The translations under genes were made by a program, and so were the position numbers. Source: Diplonema japonicum (taxonomy: Eukaryota > Euglenozoa > Diplonemea > Diplonemida > Diplonemidae). Taken from it: a DNA stretch of 64,000 nt. Positions 53,954 to 63,574 of this stretch are shown piece by piece (within the stretch, counting starts at the first letter, position 1; each line of letters begins with the position of its first letter). The DNA lies in contig OZ025668.1 in assembly GCA_964019335.1 (NCBI GenBank), positions 372,001 to 436,000 of the forward strand, written 5' to 3'. The notes below the pieces were generated by a model. That model was given only the letters and a program-made list of their open reading frames with translations. It was not told the origin of the DNA and did not search any database.

Positions 53954-54847
53954 CTACTCTCCCAGTGAAGCCAGCCTGTCGTTCTGCAGTGTAACAAGCC
54001 TTTCATTAATTACCGCAAGCTGCCCATGGTACGGCTGAGTAGTCGACAGCATTGGTGATGTTACCCGCAAGAAGGGGATGAGGAGCTCAAGTGCAAGAGA
54101 CACACCTTCCTCAGACAGCTCCACAAGGCTGTGCATGCACTCCATCACAGGGTCCCCTTCCACAAGGCCCTTCAGGTACAGTTGTCCGATGAACCCCAGA
54201 ACGTTCCCCATCCTGTTCTTGTCCATCACCACACCGTACCCACCTGAGCTTGACGAGCACTCGCTTTTGCTGTCATCCTTGAACTGCACAGCCTGCATGA
54301 TGTTGCCAAGCCCCTCCTTGCACACGCATCGCAGGCCACGTTTGAAGTCCCCACCAAGGCCGTTCCCCCAGCCCCCGATCCCTTGGCACAGCCTCGCGCA
54401 TGCCTTCGCGAAGTCCTTGTCATCGCTGCAGTGCTTGAACACAACAGCCGCAAGCTCCAGCATGCGCATGCCGCTCTCTTGCACCACATGGCGGATGGCC
54501 TCAAGCTGTTCTTCGTGGCGCATCTCCCTCCTTGCCAGTATCTCCGTCAGTTTTGCGGAAGTTGGCATTCGTGTGTGTTCCCTCCTGCAAGAGCACTTCA
54601 CAGCACTGGGCTGTGCGATCTTCCCGCAGTCAAGACAGCGGCCTTTGAGGATGCGCGGGCGGTGCTGCGGCTCCATCTTGGGGACAGCGATGACACCACG
54701 CTTGTTGTTGAGGCAGGGGAGGGACGGGGTGGGGGCTGCACCCCATTGCGCGAGGTCATCGGAGCAGATAGGACGAGCCGGAGGGCCGGTAGGTATCCCA
54801 ACAACACACTCTTGCCCAAAAATAGGCTGCGCAAACATGGTGTACAT
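53954..54847 (-). CDS. zinc-knuckle plus MIF4G protein, array member 2
   Basis: Predicted product of 297 residues. The start is placed at 54847 (MYTMFAQPIFGQECVVGIPT) because CCCTTTCAG, an acceptor-like site, stands four bases upstream and the earlier in-frame ORF is low complexity. Residues about 35-70 hold a shared segment (PTPSLPCLNNKRGVIAVPK) and a CxxC...CxC group (CLDCGKIAQPSAVKCSC) that could bind zinc. Residues about 90-290 are a MIF4G-like helical domain (FAKACARLCQGI; FKRGLRCVCKEGLGNI; NRMGNVLGFIGQLYLKGLVE). It is nearly identical to members 3 and 4 except at both ends. It probably binds RNA or translation factors; the exact role is unknown. Confidence 0.78.
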   Translation of the reverse strand: MYTMFAQPIFGQECVVGIPTGPPARPICSDDLAQWGAAPTPSLPCLNNKRGVIAVPKMEPQHRPRILKGRCLDCGKIAQPSAVKCSCRREHTRMPTSAKLTEILARREMRHEEQLEAIRHVVQESGMRMLELAAVVFKHCSDDKDFAKACARLCQGIGGWGNGLGGDFKRGLRCVCKEGLGNIMQAVQFKDDSKSECSSSSGGYGVVMDKNRMGNVLGFIGQLYLKGLVEGDPVMECMHSLVELSEEGVSLALELLIPFLRVTSPMLSTTQPYHGQLAVINERLVTLQNDRLASLGE

Positions 54848-56020
54848 TGAACTGAAAGGGTGGGCTGCTTGTGGAGAGAATGAGAAACGAAAAAAAATAG
54901 TTATGAAAAAAAAAAAAAAGAGAAAAAGGGGGGGACTGGAATAACATAAATATCCAATAAGAGGGAAGTTGGCAAAGTATGCGATTCGGCAATTGCCAAA
55001 AAGAGAAGAAAAATGAAAGATTCTTAATAAGCCGAACTTCCTTTCATTGTGCACACATGGCTGTTGTCCACGTGTTTACAAAAAAAGGCACAGGAAGCTG
55101 GCCTGCTGTTAGCATTCTTTTTTTTTTTCTTTTGAAAACTTAAATGCTGCACTTCATTCATTATAATTCAGTCATTGGAAATATAAAAAAAAAAAAAAAA
55201 AAGCGGGAGAGAAAAAAAAAAGTTGGAGAGGGAGGGTGATGGGAAGTAAAAAAAAAAAAAAAAGAAATAAAACAGAGAGGGATTCATGTAAAAAGGAAAA
55301 AATAAAATAAAAAAAAATAACTAAAGAGCTAATTTCTTCATAAACGAAGAACAGTTTTTTTTTTTTTTTTATCTATAATCGAACTTCGTGGCGAAAGTCT
55401 CATGTAACTTCTTCGATGTCTCAATAAAAAAAACTTTTTTTTTCATCTGGTCCCCCCTTATTTTCAAAAAAGAAAGGCACTATTGCATATACCTGCAACA
55501 GGCAACGCAAAACTAGGGGAAAGGGGAGCTTTTGTTTTCTTTTTTCTTTCTAAAGAGACAACGACGAAATACATCTGCAGAGAAAGTTCACCAGCTTGGT
55601 GTTCGCTGTTGGGTTGAACATCAAAAGGAAACACCATTTTCATTTGTATCTTTTTTCTTCATTCTCTTTTTTTTTTCTTCTTTTTCTTTTGAAGCAACTA
55701 AACCTAGACCCTACATGTAAACTTGGTACAGGAACGCTCTTGTACACCGTGCTATTGCAAAGTGTATCTCTGGGTTAGTGAGCAGAACATGAAGGAAGGG
55801 GTGGAGTTAATGGAAATAGGGATGCTGTAGCCCTGGGCATCACTTTTGTGTGCTTCGGGTCAACTGCTTTAAAATAACGCAGGGAGAGAAAAGAGTGCCG
55901 AGGCACTCCAGAGATGGCAGGCTGTCTAAGACAAAGCTACCCATGAAAAGATAATGTAGGTTCGTAGGTCAGTTCTTCAGAACACGGAATGCTGCACTCT
56001 TCGTTGCCAGATGTCATTGC
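54848..56020. other. intergenic, 3' flank of array member 3
   Basis: A/T tracts. The 55780-55960 part is a diverged duplicate of 57490-57740 (ctccagagatggcaggctgt against ccccagagatggcaggctgt), so 3' flanks were copied with the genes. No gene seen. Confidence 0.5.
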
Positions 56021-56956
56021 CTAGTACCCCACCATGTCGCTCTGAAGTACTTGCAGCCTCTTGTTGATTACCGCAAGCTGCCCATGGTACGGCTGAGTAG
56101 TCGACAGCATTGGTGATGTTACCCGCAAGAAGGGGATGAGGAGCTCAAGTGCAAGAGACACACCTTCCTCAGACAGCTCCACAAGGCTGTGCATGCACTC
56201 CATCACAGGGTCCCCTTCCACAAGGCCCTTCAGGTACAGTTGTCCGATGAACCCCAGAACGTTCCCCATCCTGTTCTTGTCCATCACCACGCCGTACCCA
56301 CCTGAGCTTGACGAGCACTCGCTTTTGCTGTCATCCTTGAACTGCACAGCCTGCATGATGTTGCCAAGCCCCTCCTTGCACACGCATCGCAGGCCACGTT
56401 TGAAGTCCCCACCAAGGCCGTTCCCCCAGCCCCCGATCCCTTGGCACAGCCTCGCGCATGCCTTCGCGAAGTCCTTGTCATCGCTGCAGTGCTTGAACAC
56501 AACAGCCGCAAGCTCCAGCATGCGCATGCCGCTCTCTTGCACCACATGGCGGATGGCCTCAAGCTGTTCTTCGTGGCGCATCTCCCTCCTTGCCAGTATC
56601 TCCGTTACCTTTGCAGGGGGGAGGGCACGGTGGGTGCTGTTCGCCTTCTTCTCTCCACCGCAGGAGCACTTCACAGCACTGGGCTGTGCGATCTTCCCGC
56701 AGTCAAGACAGCGGCCTTTGAGGATGCGCGGGCGGTGCTGCGGCTCCAACTTGGGGACAGCGATGACACCACGCTTGTTGTTGAGGCAGGGGAGGGACGG
56801 GGTGGGGGTTGCACCCCATTTTGCGAGGTCTTGGGTGTCGATGCAGGGCTGGTCAACAGGGGGTGGCGGGGTCGCAGTGGGGTACTCACAAGGGTACGGG
56901 TAGGGGTAGGGGCACGCGAAAGAGTTGCTGTAGAACGGCATTTGCATTCCGTACAT
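56021..56956 (-). CDS. zinc-knuckle plus MIF4G protein, array member 3
   Basis: Predicted product of 311 residues. It has a unique Tyr/Pro-rich N-terminus (MYGMQMPFYSNSFACPYPYP), then the shared CLDCGKIAQPSAVKCSC segment. The next stretch differs from the siblings (GGEKKANSTHRALPPAKV against RREHTRMPTSAKL). Then comes the shared MIF4G-like domain, ending NKRLQVLQSDMVGY as in member 4 but not member 2. The differing ends around an almost identical core point to gene conversion or recombination between paralogues. Function as for member 2; the variable N-termini may set partner choice. Confidence 0.78.
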   Translation of the reverse strand: MYGMQMPFYSNSFACPYPYPYPCEYPTATPPPPVDQPCIDTQDLAKWGATPTPSLPCLNNKRGVIAVPKLEPQHRPRILKGRCLDCGKIAQPSAVKCSCGGEKKANSTHRALPPAKVTEILARREMRHEEQLEAIRHVVQESGMRMLELAAVVFKHCSDDKDFAKACARLCQGIGGWGNGLGGDFKRGLRCVCKEGLGNIMQAVQFKDDSKSECSSSSGGYGVVMDKNRMGNVLGFIGQLYLKGLVEGDPVMECMHSLVELSEEGVSLALELLIPFLRVTSPMLSTTQPYHGQLAVINKRLQVLQSDMVGY

Positions 56957-57812
56957 ATTTAAGTAATGTGTTATGAAGTTTGGAAGAAGCTGTGATAGTG
57001 ATAAATAATGTCACCTACGAGGCCAGAGTATAATAATTCACTATGGGGGAGGTGTTACCCACGACCCACCAATAAAATACAGAACGAGAAGGATCAACGG
57101 TGAAGATGAAACTGGGAGGGAGAGATGGTGAAAGCACAGAGGACGGGCCCCCATACTCCTTTAGATACGGTAGAAATAGAAGGAAAAAAGTAAGAGGTCT
57201 TTTTTCTTTTCCTTCTCTTTTTCCTTCACTTCAGAATAATAATAAAAAATGATGAACACAATTTCTTTTTTTTTTTTTTTTTTCTTGTAGATTTGACAAT
57301 CGGACCAGAAACGGAATCAGAAAGAAGAAGCAAAGATAGATAGTTATATAAAAAAGAAGAAGAAAGCGATTCAGGCTTCTTCTTTCTTCTTCTCCCCTTT
57401 TATTATTGTATCCGTTCAAAACAAGCCTTAACTACAGAAGGCAACAAAGTATCTTGCTCTAGCACAGCGTCAAATTCAGGACAAAGGGTGCTTTGGGTTA
57501 GTGAGCTGGACACGGAATAGGGAGATTCTGGGATCAAAGGGAATAAGGGAGTGTTGCTGCCCTGGTATGCATGCCCCAGGTTACCAGCTTCATTTAAAAA
57601 AAAAAAAAAATCAAAAGCAATATATGATGAGTGTTAGTACAGCCCACCAAGGAGACGCAGAGAGGAAGAAAGGGCGCAGGAGCACCCCAGAGATGGCAGG
57701 CTGTCCTCTAGGAACAAAGCTACCCGTGGAAAAAAAGAAAAAAGAAGAAAGAAAAAAAGAAGAAAAAGAATAAGATAGAGGTCCGTTGTACTACTAATAT
57801 TAATGGAATTGC
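56957..57812. other. intergenic, 3' flank of array member 4
   Basis: Includes a region at 57490-57740 duplicated at 55780-55960, plus homopolymers. No gene seen. Confidence 0.5.
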
Positions 57813-58769
57813 CTAGTACCCCACCATGTCGCTCTGAAGTACTTGCAGCCTCTTGTTGATTACCGCAAGCTGCCCATGGTACGGCTGAGTAGTCGACAGC
57901 ATTGGTGATGTTACCCGCAAGAAGGGGATGAGGAGCTCAAGTGCAAGAGACACACCTTCCTCAGACAGCTCCACAAGGCTGTGCATGCACTCCATCACAG
58001 GGTCCCCTTCCACAAGGCCCTTCAGGTACAGTTGTCCGATGAACCCCAGAACGTTCCCCATCCTGTTCTTGTCCATCACCACACCGTACCCACCTGAGCC
58101 TGAGTCGCTTTTGCTGTCATCCTTGAACTGCACAGCCTGCATGATGTTGCCAAGCCCCTCCTTGCACACGCATCGCAGGCCACGTTTGAAGTCCCCACCA
58201 AGGCCGTTCCCCCAGCCCCCGATCCCTTGGCACAGCCTCGCGCATGCCTTCGCGAAGTCCTTGTCATCGCTGCAGTGCTTGAACACAACAGCCGCAAGCT
58301 CCAGCATGCGCATGCCGCTCTCTTGCACCACATGGCGGATGGCCTCAAGCTGTTCTTCGTGGCGCATCTCCCTCCTTGCCAGTATCTCCGTCAGTTTTGC
58401 GGAAGTTGGCATTCGTGTGTGTTCCCTCCTGCAAGAGCACTTCACAGCACTGGGCTGTGCGATCTTCCCGCAGTCAAGACAGCGGCCTTTGAGGATGCGC
58501 GGGCGGTGCTGCGGCTCCATCTTGGGGACAGCGATGACACCACGCTTGTTGTTGAGGCAGGGGAGGGACGGGGTGGGGGCTGCACCCCATTGCGCGAGGT
58601 CTTGGGTGTCTACGGGAGGTGCCTCGAGTGGGAAGGACGGGAAGTACGGAGGCTGGGCATATTCAGAAGGACAGTACGGGTAGGGATAGGGGTACATTGG
58701 GTGCGGACACCCGAAGTAGGGGATAGGCATTCCATGCATAGGATTAAAATAATAATCTGCGTGTGTCAT
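57813..58769 (-). CDS. zinc-knuckle plus MIF4G protein, array member 4
   Basis: Predicted product of 318 residues. The N-terminus is again Tyr/Pro-rich but different (MTHADYYFNPMHGMPIPYFG). The knuckle and following RREHTRMPTSAKL match member 2, while the C-terminus NKRLQVLQSDMVGY matches member 3. In the loop before GYGVVMDKNRMGN it has DSGSG where the others have ECSSSS. It is thus a mosaic of its neighbours. The MIF4G-like helical domain is intact. Expected to act with mRNA or initiation factors. Confidence 0.78.
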   Translation of the reverse strand: MTHADYYFNPMHGMPIPYFGCPHPMYPYPYPYCPSEYAQPPYFPSFPLEAPPVDTQDLAQWGAAPTPSLPCLNNKRGVIAVPKMEPQHRPRILKGRCLDCGKIAQPSAVKCSCRREHTRMPTSAKLTEILARREMRHEEQLEAIRHVVQESGMRMLELAAVVFKHCSDDKDFAKACARLCQGIGGWGNGLGGDFKRGLRCVCKEGLGNIMQAVQFKDDSKSDSGSGGYGVVMDKNRMGNVLGFIGQLYLKGLVEGDPVMECMHSLVELSEEGVSLALELLIPFLRVTSPMLSTTQPYHGQLAVINKRLQVLQSDMVGY

Positions 58770-59303
58770 TGGAGATAAAACTTAAATAAAGCAAAATATA
58801 ATTCACCACGTAAGCAACGGTCACCTGAAGATAAAAAGAAGGAACTGAGCATCAAACTGAAGGAAGAAATACTTAAAATTCGATAAAGTTTCAGTGTGCA
58901 GGGAGTGCTCACTGTTAAAAAAAGAACAGAGAAAAGGAAACACTCCAAAAGAAAGGGTGTCCTAACGGCAAAGACAGAGAGAGCCAACGAAAGAAAAGAA
59001 GGGACAGGGGGGGGGAAAAAAGAAATACTGGTATAGTTAGGTTAACAGCTTTTTTTTCTTTCTTCCAGTCCCCTTCCCCTTTCCAATGCAGCGTGTTGCT
59101 ATAGAATAGTAAAATAGAAGGGATTCCCGTGCAAAGCTATTTGCCCCCCCTTTTTTTTGCGCCGGGAAAAAAAAAAAAACCAGGAAGGAAGAAGAAGTAC
59201 AAGAGAAAAAAAAAACGCTCCATATCTCTAGAGGGGGGGGGGGGGGGGGGGGTCAAGGATTTAGAGAAACGAGTCGTTTAACAAAAACCCCCCCTAACTA
59301 TAT
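58770..59303. other. intergenic: low complexity
   Basis: A-rich sequence and a G20 run (about 59233-59252). No gene seen. Confidence 0.5.
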
Positions 59304-60053
59304 TCATTTTATTTTTTTCTGCGTGTCCAGACCCTTCGCCAACAGGCTGAAAAACCTGGGAGAGAGCTCTGGGAGCAGGTGAGCGAGCTTCGTCGGGTTG
59401 AGGTACTGCGGAGGCAGCGAAAGAAGGAGCAGCAGAGGCTGGGGAGACGCCAGACCGTCAGAAACCAAAGACACGGACAATGTGTGGAGGGAGGTAACAA
59501 TACAAGTGAAAGTCCTGACACCGAGGACCTGGTAGTGATGCAGCTGATGCAGAAAACGCATTGAGTTCTTATCGCCCAAGGTGACAGTGGCAGTTGGGTC
59601 AGAGGTCAGGTTTTCAATGAGGCGCTCGTACTCTTGTTGGCAGGTTCCTAACAGTTGCTTTCGAAAGTCGCAGAGAGAGTTCCCTTCTTCACAGAGGTCC
59701 TTGCACAACCTGGCGTACAATGAAACACGTAGAATGTCTATGTTGCTTTGCTTCACGATAAGCTGGGTCAGTTCGCTAGCGCTCACAGCAGATTCCCGGT
59801 AAAGACCCACGACTTCTTCACGTAAGGCGTCATATCGATTCGCGGATATTTTATTCAACAATCCTACAATCTTATTCCCCTTCCCCATCTCGGTGTGCGG
59901 CAGTTTTTCAACTGACACGGCATCGTCGCTGCTCTCCTCAGACGGCATCACACAGCCCATTACTGGTGCCGAATAGTAGTAAGGCCAGTAATAACTGCTG
60001 TACGGCATCACCATCCCATAGGGATGATAAGCAGTATATGGGATAGGGTACAT
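59304..60053 (-). CDS. MIF4G-domain protein, array member 5
   Basis: Predicted product of 249 residues from 60053 (MYPIPYTAYHPYGMVMPYSS), directly after a genomic run of about 24 A on the sense strand. The Tyr/Pro-rich head is followed by a MIF4G-like domain resembling member 1: KIVGLLNKISANRYDALREE, SELTQLIVKQSNIDILRVSL, YARLCKDLCEEGN, FRKQLLGTCQQEYERLIENL. There is no Cys knuckle. It closes the array of five co-directional MIF4G genes. Together with member 1 it may represent the older form from which the zinc-knuckle trio diverged. Confidence 0.78.
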   Translation of the reverse strand: MYPIPYTAYHPYGMVMPYSSYYWPYYYSAPVMGCVMPSEESSDDAVSVEKLPHTEMGKGNKIVGLLNKISANRYDALREEVVGLYRESAVSASELTQLIVKQSNIDILRVSLYARLCKDLCEEGNSLCDFRKQLLGTCQQEYERLIENLTSDPTATVTLGDKNSMRFLHQLHHYQVLGVRTFTCIVTSLHTLSVSLVSDGLASPQPLLLLLSLPPQYLNPTKLAHLLPELSPRFFSLLAKGLDTQKKIK

Positions 60054-60823
60054 TTTTTTTTTTTTTTTTTTTTTTTGCTTTGTTTTGAGTGAAATAAATT
60101 GGAAAGGGAGTGGAAACAATAAAAAAAGGCCCCCAACGAGAGAAACAAAAAGAAAATGCATTGCGAGGGGGGGGGGGGGGGGGGGGGGAGAAGCATAAAA
60201 AAGGTGTAGAAAAAATGTATAAAGGCGCAAATAGAATTTTTTTTTTTTTACTTGCCATTATGACCCGGGCAGTGAGAAAAAAAAAGAAAAAAAAAGAAAA
60301 AAAAAGCAAAGTAATTAAAAGCGACTTTTTGTTTCTTCTTCTTCTTTTTTTTGAACGTTAATTTCTTCGTTTTTTTTTTATTTTTTTATTTTATTTTATT
60401 TGGTGCTCCCTCAAGTGAACTGGAAATATCTGCAGGGAAAAAGAAAAAGAAAAAGCCTTTGAAAAATTTTCCCCACCCTACCACTTCTTGCAAATTGCAA
60501 ATTACACGTATTTAGTATGGTGTTCTTATATTTCTTTTTATTCAAATGCAAAACAACTTAAAAGGTTAAAAAAAGATTATTCGTTGTGCCAGTTTACTTA
60601 TGCTCCTTACTCGAGCGAAAAACTGACGGCAAAAAGATTTGCCACATTATATCTTCTTTTTACCTTCACTACACTAGAGACGAACCTAAGCCAATTAAAA
60701 AAAAAAAAAAAAAAAGAAACCCCTCTTTTCTTTTCGTTCTCTATTTTTTTTTTTTTTTTTTTTTTAAACAACTAACCCCAACGGACAAAAAAAAACGGAC
60801 AAGACACTTCGGCCGTATACTGT

Positions 60824-60858
<35 letters not shown>

Positions 60859-61067
60859 GACCCTTGAAAAAGCTCCTGTTTTCTCAGTTTTTTTTTTTTT
60901 TTTCCCGGGGTCAATGAAAGAAATAACTGGGGGACTTAACCAAAAACTTTCCCTTTTTCGCACAAAAAAAAAAAAAAAAAAAAAAAAAAACAATGAGTGA
61001 ATGTGTATTTTCTTTTTTTAAAAAAGGGGGATACGAAAAAAAAAGGGGGGGTGACTGTGTATTAAGT
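60054..61067. other. intergenic: low complexity
   Basis: Poly-A, poly-T and a G22 run near 60167-60188. Positions 60480-60690 are ordinary AT-rich sequence without a gene I can support. Confidence 0.5.
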
Positions 61068-63147
61068 TCATTCAGGCGAAACCTTGTCGCTGAAGCATGC
61101 ATCGCACACACGCTCAGGCTGCTTAGAATTCCTAAGAGATATTGTGTGCGAAGAACATTTATAGCAGAAAACAAAGCCACAGGCGCGGCAGTGGTGCTTG
61201 CGGAGGATCAAAGAAAATGCCGCACTGCAGTTATTGCATGTCAAGGCAGAGCTGTCCTCCTGCCACTGGATCCCTCCGCTCCCGTATCCAGCATTTGCTG
61301 CCCCACCAGACCCACCCAGCACAGACGGAAGCAACCCTCTCCCAAAGCTACCGTTGCTTACAGGTGCTGATGTTCCAGCAGATGCACCAGGATACCCTCC
61401 TTGTCTCTGTTGTGTTTGCTGTAAGATGTGGCTTGGCGCGCTGCTGCCGCACGCTGAACACCTGAAAGGGGTTGGATGGTCAAATTAATTATTCATTACC
61501 TTGAGCTGGACTCTTCGTTTGCAAGTGTGCACTGGCCGCACTCCCAACCGTCTGGCACCGCGAGCAAAGCCTCCCTCTCCACTACCTTGGCGGGCTGTGA
61601 GGGATGGTGTTGGTTATTTTGTTTACACACCTTGCCCATCCCGCACATCTCACACACAGAGCTTGATTTCTTCGACACAAAAGTGCACGCTTCGCACTGC
61701 CACTCGTTGGGCCCCACTGCTGGCTCCTCTTGACGCGCGGGCTGCGGTGCCGGAGCAGGGGGGGCGTAGCGCGGCGACGGCGGGCGGTTCTTCGGGTTCG
61801 AGCAGAGCTGAAGAGGGTTCTGAGTTTCTTCTATAAACATACCTGACACGCATAACCAGTATTCCCTGCATGGCTGCACTTCTGACACACCCACGTGTCG
61901 AACCCTGTCCTTGGCCCTGTAGCTGGCGCTGCCACTGGCTGGACGTCTGCCGGACGCGGCGTCTCGCAAGCACTGCAGGAGGAGGACGACAGAGCGTTCT
62001 CCAAAGTGCATGTCCTGCAGGCCCACACATTAGGGTTGTGCATGGCTGGCTGTGTCGGCTTTGGGGGTTCGCTGTACCCGCCCTGCCTTGACTTCTGCAG
62101 TTCGTCCTTGACACGCATCATCTCCTGCTTCAGCTGTGCTATCTCAGACTGCTGTGCGTTGTCTTTTAGTGCCCCGTACCCGCCAGTGCCCATGCTGACC
62201 CCTGCCGCACCCATCCCGACACCAGCACCACTGTGGTCACCATTGTACGTACCAAGCGCCGTACCCATGCCCAGCCCCGTGGAGCCCGCACCCACGCTCG
62301 GTACACCCAGACCGCTCGTGAGCCCAGAGCCTCCTGTTGCAGTTGCACCCGGCATCCCAGCTATCCCCATACTCAAGCCACTGGGGGTAGCTGTAGTGTT
62401 GATGCCAGGTGTGGCAAGCGGCATGGTGCCTGTAGAATTATGGACATCGGGTGCGAGCCCAGCACCATGGCTGAGAGGTGTTGTGGATGCAGGCATGCTG
62501 TAGTTAGTGGCTGTCGCTGTAGCCGGTGTTGTGGATGCAGGCATGCTGTAGTTAGTGGCTGCTGTAACTGGTGCTGGTGTTGTGGATGCAGGCATGCTGT
62601 AGTTAGTGGCTGTTGTTGTAGCTGGTGTTGCGGACGCGGGCATGCTGAGGCCCGTGGCTCCTGCTGTGGGGTAACCTGCAGTTGTAGGCGTGCTGTAGTT
62701 AGTAGGGGCGGGGGCTATCCCAGCCGATGCATGCATATTAAAGCCCGGAGTACCTGCTCCACCGGCTGTGGGTGCAGGCAAACCAACAAGGGGAGTTGTG
62801 GATGCAAACACACCTGTAGTAGCCATACCACCTGTTCCAGCAGGTGAAGGCACACCCATGGACGCAGGCACCGTCGGGTTGGTTACAGTGGAGGGAGGCA
62901 TGCTGTAGCCATTAGGTATGCTGTAGCCGGGGGCTGTAGGAGTTGTAGAAGTAGTGCTAAACCCAGTTGTAGCAGTGGGCATGGTGTAGGCGCCTGGCGT
63001 ACTCCCCATGTTCGCTGGTGTGGGGTGGGAAACTGGCGCCGGGGTTGGGTTCACCGCTGCAGCAGTTGGCGTAAGGCCAAAAATATCATCAAGAGTAGCC
63101 CCCCCGGACTGCGCGGGGGCTGCTACCACCGGCTGCGGTGCGTACAT
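61068..63147 (-). CDS. FYVE finger protein with multiple RanBP2/NZF zinc fingers, three exons
   Basis: Exons (minus, 5' to 3'): 63147-61843, 61807-61500, 61461-61068, joined to 668 residues; introns 35 and 38 bases. Residues 1-370 are a low-complexity Ala/Thr/Pro/Gly repeat region with recurring NYSMPASTTPA. A short coiled coil (IAQLKQEMMRVKDELQKSRQ) follows. Then come four W-x-C-x2-C...C-x2-C fingers of RanBP2/NZF type: VWACRTCTLE, TWVCQKCSHA, EWQCEACTFV, WECGQCTLAN. The C-terminus is a FYVE finger with the basic signature RKHHCRACG, which binds PI3P on endosomes. Both splices restore a finger's second CxxC (ACQLC and RCSAC), supporting the exon model. NZF fingers often bind ubiquitin, so an endosomal ubiquitin-sorting adaptor is a fair inference. 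Confidence 0.82.
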
Positions 63148-63574
63148 TGGTTGTTGTTTTCCTCTTCTTTTTTTCTTTGTGTGTTTCTTTTTTTTTTTCT
63201 CCTTCTTGTGTTGTATTCGCGGCGGCATGGGCGATGGCTTTGAGATATAAAAGGTGGTGGTTGAGATGGGAGTGGGAATGTGTAAAGAAAGAAAAAAAAA
63301 ATCACTATGATAGGAAGCGAAGTGGTTAGCAACGGCCCACCACCACAAAAAAAAAAAAATTCTTTATGACTATATGTCTTTGTTGTTCGCACGAGCAAAA
63401 AAGGTTTTTAAAAAGCTGCGAAAGTTTTTTGCTCGGCACAAGTTGCATATAGTTATAAAATCATTTTTTGAAAGATAAATATTTGTAACAAAAAAAAAAA
63501 AAAAAGACATTTACAAAAAAGATGTCTTTGAGGGAACCTGCAGTATGTGACAGGATCGCCTAACGACAATCAAC
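63148..63574. other. intergenic with dispersed repeats
   Basis: Holds the segment 63303-63345 related to 34225-34260, a stretch near 63365 (atgtctttgttgttcgcacg) resembling the WSC 3' flanks, and hairpin motif copy e at 63531-63564. Confidence 0.5.
63531..63564. repeat. dispersed hairpin motif, copy e
   Basis: Reads agggaacctgcagtatgtga then caggatcgcctaac. It lies just 3' of the stop of the partial minus-strand ORF. Confidence 0.6.

Noticed and set aside
61808-61842. 23-base intron ending at the first CAG in the FYVE/NZF gene
   Set aside because: It would place five residues between the Cys pair; the 35-base choice restores CxxC.
63148-63348. Longer N-terminus for the FYVE/NZF protein (Met at 63228 or 63348)
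   Set aside because: It would read a Lys/Arg low-complexity A-rich tract of the kind that forms leaders in this window.
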